Notes under the pieces: generated by a model
Database searches by the model: none
Told to the model about the DNA's origin: nothing
Seen by the model: only the letters and a program-made list of their open reading frames with translations
NCBI RefSeq assembly: GCF_040436345.1
Contig: NC_133230.1
Coordinates: 16,254,197-16,318,196, forward strand
From: Pagrus major
Lineage: Eukaryota; Chordata; Actinopteri; Spariformes; Sparidae
Length of the DNA: 64,000 nucleotides
Direction: 5' to 3'
Position numbers and translations under genes: made by a program
Shown here: piece by piece, positions 35,801 to 48,200 of the stretch
Position numbering within the stretch: position 1 is the stretch's first letter
How the letters are laid out: every line of letters starts with the position of its first letter

Positions 35801-38212
35801 ATGAGTGTTTTCGATTTATTTCGCGGGTTCTTCGGAGTCCCTGGAGGCCATTACCGTGGCCGAAGGTGAGTTAATGGAGTTGGAAAGTCAAGAGCACAGC
35901 TGTCGGTGAGCTAAGCTAAGCTAAGCTAAGCTAACAGAAGTTGGCTAACTTCGCTCCTCACGCTGCTGTGTGAGTTAGGTAACGACACAGCTTTGGGTAG
36001 AAGATTAGTGTTTCTCCACAGGGGTCCCACTATTAGCAGCATGGCGGGTTTATTTAGGCAAAGAGTGACCTCTGGATTAACACGATTGAGTACTTTGACG
36101 TCTATAAACGTAACCGACTTGACTTTTCAGAGACCTCTAGCTAACCGAAAGTAAGAGTAAATGGTCTGTGTAGCTACTTCAACGACAACAATACTCCTCT
36201 GCTTCAGGGACCCCTTCTTTGATGCCATGACTCATGATGACGACGACGACGATGATGATGAAGAAGATGGGTTCCGCTATGATGGGTTCCGCGGGGAGCA
36301 GCAGGACCCCTTTGACAGCGCCTGGAGGTTCGGCTTCAGCTTCGGTCCAGACGGGATGAGGATCCAGGAGCCTCCTGGTTTTGGTCACGTCCTCAGGGAG
36401 ATGGAGGAGATATTTACCCAGCTGGGCCGCTGGGAAGGACAGCCAGAGTCTGGACACAGTGGTATGAAACCTGGCTCTCCTCCTGTCAGTTGTAGTGCTT
36501 TCTATGTGCATGTACTTCAAGAAGTTAAAGGATAAGATTCACCCCCATGCCGATGAAAAGTCAGGTGAAGTTTCGTAGTCCACAAAACATTTCTGGAGCT
36601 TCACAGCAAAACAGTGTTCAAGCTTTCTCCTCATCAACTGAAGTAGATGGGGACTTGTATTACAACAGAGAAAAAAGAAACATAAAATGGCTCCACCCAA
36701 GTCTCCAGAAGCCCTGAGATCCCAAATAGGTTTGAAAAAACGTGATTTACACCTCTTTTTTTTTAAAGCCGAGATCCTCGATGCAGCTGCTACACTAAGA
36801 GCATCAGCACGCACCCCATCTCAAGTCAAAGTCTCAAGCTATTAAATATTTTTATTTCAAGTTTTTACCTACGCCGGAGGCTGAGAATGAAAAGGTTTTA
36901 GTAAATGTTAACAGTTCTGTCAAGTTCTCCAGAAAATCCTCAGGTTTTAGGAGGTGTTTTCAAACAATGCCTCAGGTTTTAGAAAGCGTTTTTAATGGGC
37001 GCCGCACGTCTTATTGGGTTAAAGTGGATTCCTGTTTGATTCCTGAATCAGTTTATGACTCTGTAATTTTCCAGGTGTTCCCTTGCTGCCACCACCTCAG
37101 GACAGAGCAGAGAGGGGTGCGAGGGGACCCAGTGGGAACGCCCTGAGAGACTTCATGCTCAAATCCCCTGACATTGGCCAACGAGGACCCCAACCAGGGC
37201 CGTCTAGAGAGCCCAGAAACGATGGCCACCCTTCTCATGAGCCACCCAGCTCGCCATTCCACAGCTGGACTCCATTTTCAAAAGTAAATAAGATATTCCG
37301 ACTTTCACACTTTCTTTTCTCTGGCAACGTGAAGTGTTAATGTATCATTTCTCTTACATATTCTTTGTAGTTTAATGATATCTGGAACAAGGGGCCACAG
37401 AGAGGTCCAGAGGAGGGGCCCAAAGAAGACAGAGGTAGGTGAGATTTTAATCCTTCAAGAAAGTGAAGTAGGTGATTTCTTTTCCCCCCAGTGTGCCAAC
37501 TAATTTCCTGATTTCCATCCTTTTCCAGATCTGGACTCTGCCGTGTCCGCTGGAGGCCTGGACCAGATTCTGACGCCACCTGCTGGTCAGGCACCGAACC
37601 AACCCAGGAGTCGATCGTTCTTCCAGTCTGTCACTGTCACCAAGGTGGTGAAACCTGATGGGGTGAGAGAAACAGTCTATCTAATATTAATATACTGTTA
37701 CAGCAGGTTTTCAAGTGTTTTCGCGGACAAGTGATGTGGCCCAGTGGGTGTAACGTCACGTAATGCTGCCAGGGTCTGAGAAAACATCCTAAAAATCTTT
37801 GCACAGTTTAAACTGTAAAGCCATATACAAATCAATCCGACACAAATCTGTTTATATATTTAATTGAAATCTTCTTTTGCCAGTTTTGAATTTATGTTAT
37901 TCTCTGTTTTTATGTGTGTCAGACTGTGGAGGAGAGGCGAACAGTAAGAGACAGCCAAGGCAAAGATGAGACGACAGTGACCCGTTCAGGAGGTCCTGGG
38001 AGTCTGGAGGGACCAGACTATCAACCTGGACCAGGTCAGTCTATACAGAGTGTGTGTTTTCAAACTGTCCTCTGACAGGTTTGTAGTGTATTTTCATTAG
38101 CTTGATCTATTTCTAATGCATTTTCCTTTCTATTTCAGGTGTTCAACATCCATTTTCGGACATGCGGGACGACGACTCGTTATTCTCTAAGTTCTTCGGA
38201 GGGTTTAGATAA
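35801..38212 (+). CDS. hax1: HCLS1-associated protein X-1, complete
   Basis: Seven coding exons: 35801-35865, 36208-36461, 37075-37283, 37371-37434, 37529-37662, 37923-38034, 38139-38212. They total 912 nt and 303 aa (human 279). The start MSVFDLFRGFFGVPGGHYRG matches the family N-terminus. It is followed by an acidic run (eight Asp then Glu-Glu-Asp, residues about 33-43) and the block FGFSFGPDGMRI. The C-terminal part holds SFFQSVTVTKVVKPDG and TVEERRTVRDSQGKDETTVT, and it ends DDSLFSKFFGGFR. HAX1 is a mainly mitochondrial anti-apoptotic protein that works with the CLPB chaperone and intermembrane-space proteases; loss causes neutropenia in humans. aqp10 follows downstream, as in human. Confidence 0.95.
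35911..35935. repeat. Five tandem CTAAG/CTAAC units in hax1 intron 1
   Basis: CTAAG repeated four times, then CTAAC, close to the start of the gene. This belongs to the TAGC-type word clusters seen at the other promoters. Confidence 0.85.
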
Positions 38213-38567
38213 CATGTGACATGTGACATGACGTATGTCCTCCGGACTGCTTTGATTTGGTTCATTTCAGTCTATGAGTGTTTCTCTAAAGCTGTGAGTT
38301 TGCATATTTGTAGGATTTACATATTTGGACAGAACGCCTGCACGACCTACAATTGCCAAATGGTTCAGATCTCTGGCCTGTTTTAAGATGACACCAATAC
38401 TTTTCCAGCTGATCACTTTCCTTTAGACTAGAAGCTGCCAATCCCGACGACTAGTGATTTTGACAAATTGAGACACGTCAGGCACTAAACAGTGCACAAA
38501 TACATATTTTATTTTTTGAATTGTCCTGTAGGATATGCTTGTATGGATGTGAGTGTGTGACACGTTA

Positions 38568-38573
38568 AATAAA
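38568..38573 (+). terminator. Poly(A) signal of hax1
   Basis: AATAAA 356 bp after the stop codon, followed by AGTCTTAATATATTT. Confidence 0.75.
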
Positions 38574-38589
38574 GTCTTAATATATTTAC

Positions 38590-40540
38590 AAAGTTGTTAT
38601 TTGCCTCATGTTGTTGACCGCTGTAACACAAGACTTCCGAATTAAAAAATGGGACCATTTTAAAACATAGGCTGAGTCTAATTTTGATCTAGTTTTAGTC
38701 ATTTTATTCATCTGAGCAGTCTTAATTTCATTCTTCTTCTTCTTCTTCTTGAAAATGGGCCTCTACAACAAACATGTCAGTGTGACCTCGATCAGGTTTG
38801 TGATTTCAGTGTGCTTCAGCAGAGATGTCTTTGATACAGAAAGAATGATAATTCATCAACCATGATTTTTAAAAAAAAAATCAACGTGCTCTTTCATGTG
38901 TGAAATATCAAAAGGTCTCACAGCGCTGGTTGCTTCTCGTGCTCTGGTTGCTTCATGAGGGGAGGGGAGATCGTGGTATGTGGGAGTTTTCCTTTGAAAA
39001 ACAGGCCGTACACTTCAGAGGGAACATTTTCATTAACACAGGAATATAAAATAGTGTTCTCTCGTGTTCTCCTCAGTTTCAAAAGGTTAAGATGAACCTT
39101 CCTGCTCTTTAAACTCATTTTCTTTCTCTGTCCTAACTTTATAGATAATTCTGTTATGATCTGAAGCCTTACAGGTTTTTTATCCAACGATAGCTTTTTG
39201 ATCTGTGCACTGTACCTGAATATATTCAATAAACTCAACTCAATACAAAATGTGATATTTGCAAAGTTGCTTCTGATGTCCTGACTCTTTGCACTCATGT
39301 TACATTCTGGCCTCTGACACGTTCATGCATGAATGATTAAATCACAAAGTAATTGTTTTGTCAGTGTTTGTTTTTGAATCTTAAAGACGTGATAAATCAT
39401 GCTAATATAACTCAGTTTGCAGTGATGTCATGGATCAACAGTATAAAAAGTTAAATCCTTTTGATTCCCAGAGAAACCAGGCGGGTAAAAACTAATTTTT
39501 TAACTAAATACGAGACATTAGAAACACTTTTATCCAGATTTTAATCACAATTCTTCTCATCGATTTTTTTTCTGTGACTTAAAAATACACGTGTCCTCAC
39601 AGTGGTGTGTATATTCTGCATATTGGGCCTCCATGTTGTTGTCGCTGGCACAGTTTGTTGATGAACGATTGCTTGTGCTGATTCTGATTTTGCTGCTGTC
39701 GCTGGACCACTTTACTGATTATGCTGATGTATTTTAAATCAGGAGCTTCTTTAGGGTGACAGAAGGATAGTCATCATTGTGTTGTTTTTATTGCAGTCCT
39801 GACTCAGATGTCGTTCAGCTTCCCCTTCATTCATTCACATTTAGAAGGAGGGTTATCTGTCACAGGAAATTGGTGGGTTTGTTAACTTATTCTACGGGGC
39901 TTCGGACGATAAAACAGAGATGAGATGTTACTACACCGTGCTCTGCTCCTCTTGTATTACTCTATCTGATGGTCATTTAAAGGCGTTTTATGGTCTCTCT
40001 GCAAACATGTTATCTCCTCCATGGTGTTAGTCATTTGCAGTTATTTACTCCACTTTTGGCACTGGCTGCAGTGTGTACTAATTTAATATGCATCTCCTGT
40101 TAAATATACAGTATAACCTCTGCTTATCTGTCTCTCTCATGTCTGTTTGAGGAGTAATAACTCTTATCGGAGATCACACCGATGAACATACAAGCACAAG
40201 GTCCCAGCCGGAGAGATTTCCATCTCTTATCTGCTTTATTATGCTGTGGTCATTTATACAGATGCAACAAGGCCCAACACAGCAAGTTGTTCCAGGTAAA
40301 TTGAAATATTAACAGTGCTGTGAAGCAAGACAAACATTTATTCTGTTTAAAGTTTTGGACACGCATGTCCTGTTTGTATTCAGAGACCAAGGGAAGAAGA
40401 AATGTAAAAACCAATCAAACGAGAGGAACAATCAGAGTCAATTCCAATCAGGTGAAATCACAGAGAAACCAGCCCAGTGAAGCAGTGAGAGCCCAGCTCT
40501 GTGCAGTCAACAGTTTCTGACCATGCCTGCTGTGATTTAG
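38590..40540. other. Intergenic stretch between hax1 and aqp10
   Basis: Contains a CTT microsatellite near 38731-38755 and an antisense open frame of 126 codons (38918-39298) with no recognised domain. The rest is AT-rich. The 126-codon frame is lysine- and leucine-rich, as expected of chance frames in AT-rich DNA, so I do not call it a gene. Confidence 0.5.
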
Positions 40541-40548
40541 GCATCAGG

Positions 40549-43500
40549 ATGTCCTACAGCGTGAACTACTCTCCTCTCCTGCGCGCACACAGTCCACTGC
40601 CGCCTCCTCAGCCATGCCATAAAGTGTGTGACGTAGCCTACAGCTCCAGTATGAAAGGGCAAACTCTGCTCAGTAAGACAGACGGTGCAGTGCTGTGTGG
40701 GTCAGACCCACCTGATGACGGCGTCCTGCCTCTGAAAGCTGACCAGTGGCCGGACGGTGCAGAGGAAACCTCGGGGATGGAGAGGCTGCTGAGGAAGTGT
40801 CAGATCAGAAGCCAGCTGGTCAGGGAGTGTTTGGCTGAGTGCCTCGGAGTCTACGTCCTGATTGTGAGTATTTCTTTGAGGATCTAAACTTGATTTAGCT
40901 GCGTGAGGCACTTTGGTTTAGGTGGAGAGGGTACCCACATGTGTGTCACCCTTTAAATGTGCTTCAATATTTAAAACGCCTTGAAAAACCTCCTGAAAAC
41001 AATGCATTTCTTACTTTCCAAGGCGTTTGACATGGTTTCAGAAAATAAATACACGCTTACTCTTTTGTTTTTGAGGCAGCTTGTGAATCCACACAATGGA
41101 TAACCAGAGGACTTTGGCCCGAGAAAAAGACAGACAGACAGAATAAAAGGGGGAGGCTGGGTGAGGATAAAGAGGGAGGGTGGTGTAATGCTCATCAGTG
41201 ATTTGGATTGAGTGGGGATGTTTGTTTGAGTGTCTCACCTGTCAGGGCAATGAACATTTACAACACAAATCATAAAGCAGGTTCCTGAAATGACGTTCAT
41301 AAAAAAAGATAATATGAAGGCTGCAGACTCGCTTACCTGAGCACAAAGTGTCAGTTATATTAAACTAATGCCGCTCTTCATCTCATGTACTTGCAGCTGT
41401 TTGGATGCGGCGCCGCTGCCCAGGTGACCACGAGCCAAGAAAAGAACGGGCATTACCTGTCGATCAATCTGGGTTTTGCCCTGGGAGTGACATTCGGGGT
41501 GTTTGTGTCCCGTGGAGTCTCAGGTGAGGGACTGTATGAACATTTTGGAGAGGTGACAGGGTAGAAAAAGCAAGTCCCCCTTTGGTTTAATGTTTTCTTT
41601 GAACCTTAAAGGGGGACTGTGAAGTCTGATAATTGCTTCAAGCGATGTCAGATCTCCAACAGTTTCAGGAGTGCAATGCTAAATCAATGGAGCGCTCTTA
41701 TAAAGGGACTTTTAATGTGCACCGATGAAAGCATTGAAAAAAAGATGACACAGAGACAGAACTATTGTCCTCTGTACATACGTAAAGTGCACCTTTAAGC
41801 TCCTTGGTGCATTTTTTATATATATTTTTTTCCATTTTTCTGCACAATCATCATGAAAAATAGTGACAGAAACATATAATGGGGAAAAAATAAAGAAAAC
41901 AGTACAGTGTATAGGTGCATTTCTTTAGATGTAATACAAAATTAAACACTGTAATAATAACAGCTCAGATGAAAAAGGGGCACTACGATTTAAGTGAAGA
42001 GATATAGAGTCAATATTTTCACGAACTGTCCCTTTTAGTGAGTGAAGCAGACAGGTCAAGTATTTAAGAGGATAAAAACACTCCATGATAATCTTGTGCC
42101 AGTTTGTCAATTATCTACGACATGAAGACGTTCTTCCTTGCAGCACATTTAAGGATATTGCACAGTCTGCCAGAGCAAACAACATCAATAACATCTGGAC
42201 CCAGGAGCAATAAAGATTATCATGCTGATCCAGCTAATTAACTTTGAACGTTATCGCCAAGGAAGAGCGAGTTTCTTCTTCTTCTCCAACCACCAGTACA
42301 AAACCGAGAGACTCTTCATTTACCACCAGAAATGACAAAGAAAAGCAGCAAATATTTGACCATTTCTGGGAAAAATGAAACAAACTGAGAGATTTGACAT
42401 TTTAGACTATGAAACGTTTAATTTCAGAGCTGAACTCTTGATTATTTCCCTCATTAAGGGGCCCATCTGAACCCGGCTGTGTCTCTGAGCTTGTGCGCTT
42501 TGGGCAGACATCCCTGGATGAAGCTACCTTTCTACGTCTTCTTCCAAGTGCTGGGAGCCTTTCTGGCAGCAGCCACCGTTGGTCTGCAGTACTACGGTGG
42601 GTTATAGATTTCATGTTTTCACCCACGTCTGCCTGTTTGTTTTGTTGGTTGGTTTGTCAGCAGGATTACACAAAAACTGCTGAACGGATTTCCACAAAAC
42701 TTGGATGGAGGATGGGTCTCGGCCCAGAATAGACCCCATTAACTTTTGTGCAGATCCAGGAAGTTTTCCTCACTTTAACATTGTGAGAGGGCTTTTTCGA
42801 CACTTTCGTTAATATCTCAGGGAACAACGCACATATCTTGATGAAAAAGGAGCACAAAAAATATATATTTTCTTCAGACTTATGTCTTTGTGTTTAATAT
42901 GAACAAAAGTGATTATGAGACGTGTTTTTGTGTGTTTTTACATGTTTACAGATGCCATCCGGGCGTACAGCGGAGGTGAGCTGACAGTGACAGGTCCCAC
43001 CGCCACAGCTGGCATATTCTCCACCTACCCAGCTGCCTACCTCAGTTTGTGGGGAGGTGTTGTGGACCAGGTCAGATACTGTAACAGCAGATGCTGCCTT
43101 CGTTTTCACATTATCTTTCTGCATGTATGTGACGACTCCCCTGTTCTCCAGGTGGTGGGCACAGCTGCCCTGCTGCTGTGTGTCCTGGCTCTCGGGGACC
43201 AGAGGAACGGCTCCCTCCCCGATGGTCTCCAGCCTGTCCTGGTGGGAGCAGCAGTGCTGGTTATCGGCGTCTCCATGGGCTCCAACAGCGGCTACGCCCT
43301 CAACCCAGCCAGGGATATAGGACCTCGATTGTTCACGTACATCGCCGGCTGGGGAGTGGATGTTTTCAAGTTAGTAGCATTTGTATTCAAACCATGTTAT
43401 TTTCCTCACATGAATGACTTTAAGCCTGACCGTATGTGACCCTGCTGTTGTTGCAGGGCTGGAGGTGGTTGGTGGTGGGTGCCCATAGTGGCTCCCTGTA

Positions 43501-43664
43501 TCGGGGCGCTGCTGGGAACACTGATCTACATGCTGATGATTGAAGTGCACCATCCCAGTCTGTCTGAGCTCCAGACGTCATGTCAAGAGGCCACCGAGGG
43601 CAAGCCGGGGCTGGAGCTGGAGGGGGTGGAGCCACACTTTGAAAAACCCAGTACTAAAATGTAG
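40549..43664 (+). CDS. aqp10: Aquaporin-10-type aquaglyceroporin
   Basis: Six coding exons: 40549-40863, 41397-41523, 42459-42596, 42952-43070, 43152-43369, 43457-43664 (1125 nt, 374 aa). Both pore motifs are present: GAHLNPAVS, whose start spans the exon 2-3 joint, and GYALNPARDIGPRLFTY. The Asp after the second NPA marks the glycerol-permeable branch. LTVTGPTATAGIFSTYPA and GWWWVPIVAP match AQP10. Six membrane helices are readable. AQP10 passes water, glycerol and urea, typically in gut epithelium. From ATG 40777 (strong context, GGGGATGG, then ERLLRKCQIRS) the protein is 298 aa, close to human (301). From 40549 it gains a 76-residue proline- and cysteine-bearing N-tail. I cannot tell which start is used, nor which teleost copy (a or b) this is. 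Confidence 0.92.
41524..42458. other. aqp10 intron 2
   Basis: Holds a short TTAA-flanked repeat (41606-41798). Otherwise no feature seen. Confidence 0.5.
41606..41798. repeat. Short TTAA-flanked MITE in aqp10 intron 2 (193 bp)
   Basis: Left end TTAAAGGGGGACTGTGAAG, right end AAAGTGCACCTTTAA. The outer 10 bases are imperfect inverted repeats and both ends carry TTAA. The right end equals the terminus of the 5391-5767 family, while the interior is different. Confidence 0.55.
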
Positions 43665-43764
43665 TGGCGAGCTAAAGAAAGTGTCATTACACAGTAACGG
43701 TTATTGATGGTGTGATATCCTCTGAGGCTGTGTTTGTTAATATCTGTGGAGCATTTCCACCCAA

Positions 43765-43770
43765 AATAAA
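43765..43770 (+). terminator. Poly(A) signal of aqp10
   Basis: AATAAA 101 bp after the aqp10 stop. Confidence 0.65.
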
Positions 43771-43938
43771 TTGGTTCTGGACCCAAACAGTTGGTTCCAA
43801 GATGGAAAACAAACCCACAAACTGTTTTTTTTTCTTGACCAGAAGTACGAACCGAAGTGGATGAACTCGACAGCACCGAGGTTAGAAGAATCAACTCTGC
43901 ATGAACATGCCGCACAAGTCAATCGTCTCTTTTACACA

Positions 43939-43944
43939 TTTATT
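43939..43944 (-). terminator. Poly(A) signal of znf687
   Basis: TTTATT on the + strand (AATAAA on the minus strand), 1.3 kb downstream of the znf687 stop and about 170 bp from the aqp10 signal on the opposite strand. Confidence 0.6.
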
Positions 43945-45236
43945 TTCGAAACAGCACAAAAGTGTATGGCATTTTTAGCAAGCAGACCACAACCATGGAA
44001 AAGAAAATGACATGAAGTTTTCCACTATTGAGCTATATAAATATGATATCATGACATATAAAAGATACAAACAAAAAAAATCCACTCATAGGCCATGAAG
44101 GCTGTTTTTGAAACATACAAAAGAAATGTGAATACAGCAAGCACTGATTCTGTCGATAAAAAAGAACCGTCTCAAAGAGATAAACATTTGTATTCATACA
44201 CATTAAGACAACACGACCCCCGCGCTCACCCTCTGCTTTGTAATTACAATGTATAGCTACCTCTGAGGGGGCAATTCTTTTTTCTTTTAGACTTCAAATC
44301 GTTTGGAGAGAGAGAAAAAAAAAAGGGAACAGTACAAGTACAAATACTATACGTATTCACATTATCATAGCAAGTTACTAAAACCAGAACGCTTTCTTTT
44401 AGTGTAATTATATGTATTTACATGGCAAAACTCGTACACATATACTACGGGCAGGAGGCCTGACCTCTCCTCTTGTTCTAGCTTAACGATTAACAACATC
44501 ACACATTATTCACACTACACAGGCTACAGACCTCCAGTAACCTCGTCTCCTATAGTTTCTCGCCTCACGTCTCCGTTGCACCTTTTGTCTAGTAAGATTT
44601 GACGCAACCGACTCGCACAAATACCAACAGTAGTAATGTGTTTTTTTTCCGTATAAATAAATATCATAGCAACATAAAAATCAGTGTCAAATTCTCCAAA
44701 CACTCCCCTTCATGCGTCAGACGTCTTGAGCTCTTGGCTTCGGATCAGTTTTAACAGCATCGGGAGCTGTTAAAACTGATCTAACGGCGCGAAAGTTAGC
44801 ATGAGGCAAACGAGTATGAATATCATGAACGATGTGAAGTACAAAAATATCGGCACTACAGCTGTCGGAGTACAGTGGGAGGTGTTTGTATTAAGTGTTA
44901 CATGATAAAACAGGCAGGTGGCTACAGTCAGTGCAGAGTGACACTGAAATGGAAGGACAAGACATATTTTTAGACACAGTATGGCTGATATATAAATGCT
45001 TTACTCGAGAGCCTTTCCACCCAAGAGTCTATCACAGGTGTGTTTAGTTAAGTGACCAGTAACGTGATCAAACATGCAATTACAATTGCACAGAAGAGGT
45101 GCCATACATAGAATAAAACTGTTCGTGGTGGCTAGAACCCTGCACAGGAAGCAGCTCTGTTTCATCTCAGGATCAACATTCATATTCTACAGCCTCCATC
45201 TCCTCCGTCGACTCCTCGTTCCCCACCCTCCTCCCT
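43945..45236 (-). other. znf687: znf687 3' UTR
   Basis: About 1.3 kb of non-coding DNA after the znf687 stop codon, read on the minus strand. It contains a perfect 16-bp inverted repeat at 44743-44781 (separate entry). No other structure stands out. Confidence 0.6.
44743..44781 (-). promoter_or_regulatory. Perfect 16-bp hairpin in the znf687 3' UTR
   Basis: GATCAGTTTTAACAGC, a 7-nt spacer ATCGGGA, then the exact reverse complement GCTGTTAAAACTGATC. In the znf687 transcript this folds into a 16-bp stem with a 7-nt loop. The function is not known. It could be a protein-binding or decay element, a small-RNA precursor stem, or a relic of a short transposon. Confidence 0.75.
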
Positions 45237-48200
45237 CTACTGCGGCTTGTCTGTTTTGTGTGCGGTGAGGAAGGCCATGCCGTGGGTCCTGAAGTGGGTG
45301 TTGAGGTCCGAGGCCTTGTCGAAACGCCGGCCGCACACCTTGCAGCCCAGATTCCCCTCTCCGTCCTCGCCCAGCGCCTGAGGGGAGGCGGCGGGCGAGC
45401 CGTCGGGAGAGCCGTGGGCCCGCGGGGTGCTGCGGTCGGCGTCGCTCTGGGTGTCCCGCACGCGGTGGGTGATGAAGCGGTGCCTGCTGAGAGAGCCGGC
45501 CGACGCGAAGCAGACGCCGCACTGCAGGCACTGAAAGGAGGCGGTGTCGGCCCGGTGCTGGGGGATGTGGCGCTGAAACTCCGCCCCGTCCTCGGTGGAG
45601 AAGCCGCAGGGGACGCAACGGAAAACATTTTCGTCCTCGTCCAGCTCGTTGGGTGCCGACGATGACGACGCGATGGACGCCCTGGTTCTCTTTGCGGGAC
45701 CTGCACCCTCCTCGCCGTCCTCGGTGGCATTTTCTTCCTCGTCTCCGGCCCTGCCTCCAGGAGGTCCGCTCTCGCCGTCTTGTTCTGAGGAGCTGCCCGG
45801 TCCTTCTCCTCCTGTGGCTGCACGCTTCCTGGTCATCGGGGGACCCTGAAGAAGAGAATGCAGGCCAAACACAGGGAATTTATATCTTAATGAACACACA
45901 CCTTGTGCCAATTCCATACTCCAGATAATTAATAACCAAAAAATATAGCTGTTATTACTTCTGTAGCTTGTACACTCAAAAGCAAACAAACAACATAACC
46001 AGACAAAATAAATTCTTATATTCTGTGTCCACTACATGCCCTAAACCTGCTTAGAAACACTGTTTTACATGAGGTTATTTATGTTACTACACCACCTTGA
46101 CTCACCTGTCCGTCTGGGGTTCTGTGATGGAGCCGAACATGCTTATCCAGCAAGAACCGACTGCCAAAGGTGCGTTTGCCTTCTGTGCAATATCTGGAAA
46201 ATAATTAAAGCAGAGTTAAACTTCATCCTGCACTTAAATCATACCAGATTATAAACATTCCCAGCCTAATTAAAGCAACATTATGTAACTTTTCTACCTT
46301 AAAATAACAGCTTCAAAAAAAGAAAGTAGTAATTATTAAAGATTTTTAACGCTGACACATGACCGATATAGCTGCAATAAGCCAATACAGCTGATTTATC
46401 TGTCTTATATCACAGTTGTGGGTCAGTTTGAATCTGTCAAACTGTAAAACAACATGTATTCGATGAAAGTTTAAGTGACTCACTGGCAGTGGAAGACTCT
46501 CTTGTTGCCCTCATGAATGACGCGCTCGTGACGTCTCAGGCTGGAGGACGTGCTGAACGTGCCTCCACAAATACGACACGGGAACTTTGGAATTTGAAGA
46601 ACACACACAGACACGCACAGAGAGGCAGAGGGAGATAAGATAAAAAGATATTAAGTGTCAGTCGATTGTGCTGCAGTATGGACAGGAAATTAACAACAGC
46701 CGCCCTCCAAATACAGGCTGTTCTTTTTCTTGTTTGCCTCCACGATCAGAGGTCGTTTTTACATCCACAACATATAAGTAGTCGGTTAACTTAAAGTAAA
46801 TAACAGAGGAAGTATGTCACACCTTGCCATGCTCCAACTTCACGTGACCCAGATAGTCATCGTTGTCAGTGAAGGTGGTCTGACACTGGGGGCAGGTCCA
46901 CTCCGTCTGGGCAGGGGGTTGAGAGCTGCCGCCCGCAGAGTTCGAGTGACTCCCCGGAGCCGCGTAGTCCTCGTCCGCATCGTCGTCGTCGTCATCTTCC
47001 TCTTCTTCTTCCTCCTCCTCTTGTTCCCGCCCCCAGTCCTCTCCGTCGGAGTTGTCAGCTTTACCGGAGGATTTGGATTTGAGTCCAGAGGGACCGGATG
47101 TGTTGGCCGGGGCTGAGGCGGGGTTCGAGGCGTCGGACTGAGACTCTGTCTGTTTGGCTGACGGTCCTCTGTGAGCCGTCTGAGAGGGATGGCAGCATAC
47201 AGAGCATTTAAATCAATTAATTTACCGTTAGAAAATACCAATTACAAGGTGATCTGAATCAAAGACACTTATTTCTGTCACTAATTTAACGACTGTACTT
47301 AGTAAAGAACTTATGACAAGGTCACCGAGAGGGAACCTTGCTAAGGCCGATACAAGAATTTGCTGTATGCCTTTGTTGACACCACATTCACCGTTTGAAA
47401 GCAATGAATGGGCAACACATAAAGGCAGAGAGGCTAGTTCAACTTAACATCTACAGTCTTTGACCTCTGCATAGAAAACAGACCTTGATATGCTCCATCA
47501 TCGATCCTTTCTGGGCGTAGAGCTTGGTGCAGTCAGGACACTTGAACACATGCACTTTTTGCTTGGCTAAATGAGTGTCGAAGTGCATGTACAGCAGGGG
47601 CTTCTGGGTAAAAACCGTATCACACATCACACACTTGTAGATCATTCTGCAAAAAGAGAACAATACATTTATATTTTAGAGATCTGTCATATGATGTGGG
47701 TGTAAAAGTGTTCCACGTCTGTTTCGACGTACTTGGCCTGTCCTCCGGTCAGCACTGGGTGCTGGGTGCTGATGTGGCTCTGGGCGCTGGGGGAAGACTT
47801 GAAGGCCATGGGGCAGCTGGGGCACTTGTGGAAGACCTCGCAATGAGCAGTCTGAATGTGGGATTTGATGGAGTTCAACCCTCCGAATACGACCTGACAG
47901 CTCGAGCACCTGGAGGAGATCATAATACACAGCACGATGAGTAACTTTATTTTGTTCACTTTTATCATCACCACTACAATTATGATTTGTATTAATCTCA
48001 GTGCATTCGTTGGATAAGATGATAAATCTTAAAGATGTCTTCACACCTGTATCCAATGCGCCTGGCGAAATGCAGACAGGCCTCCTCCAGGTGGGTCTGG
48101 AAGCTTGCCTGCCTAGCGATGCCGCCACACTCGGGACAAACGTGAGGCGCTCTGTGTTTATGAATCCTCTGGTGGGCGGACACGGCACAGGAGTTAGGCA

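Noticed and set aside
38918-39298. 126-codon antisense frame between hax1 and aqp10
   Set aside because: Lys/Leu-rich composition expected in AT-rich DNA, no recognised domain, no splice or promoter context, and no likeness to known families.
45173-45823. 216-codon and other frames overlapping the last znf687 exon
   Set aside because: GC-rich shadow frames of the zinc-finger exon, full of Arg/Pro/Ala, without Cys-His spacing.
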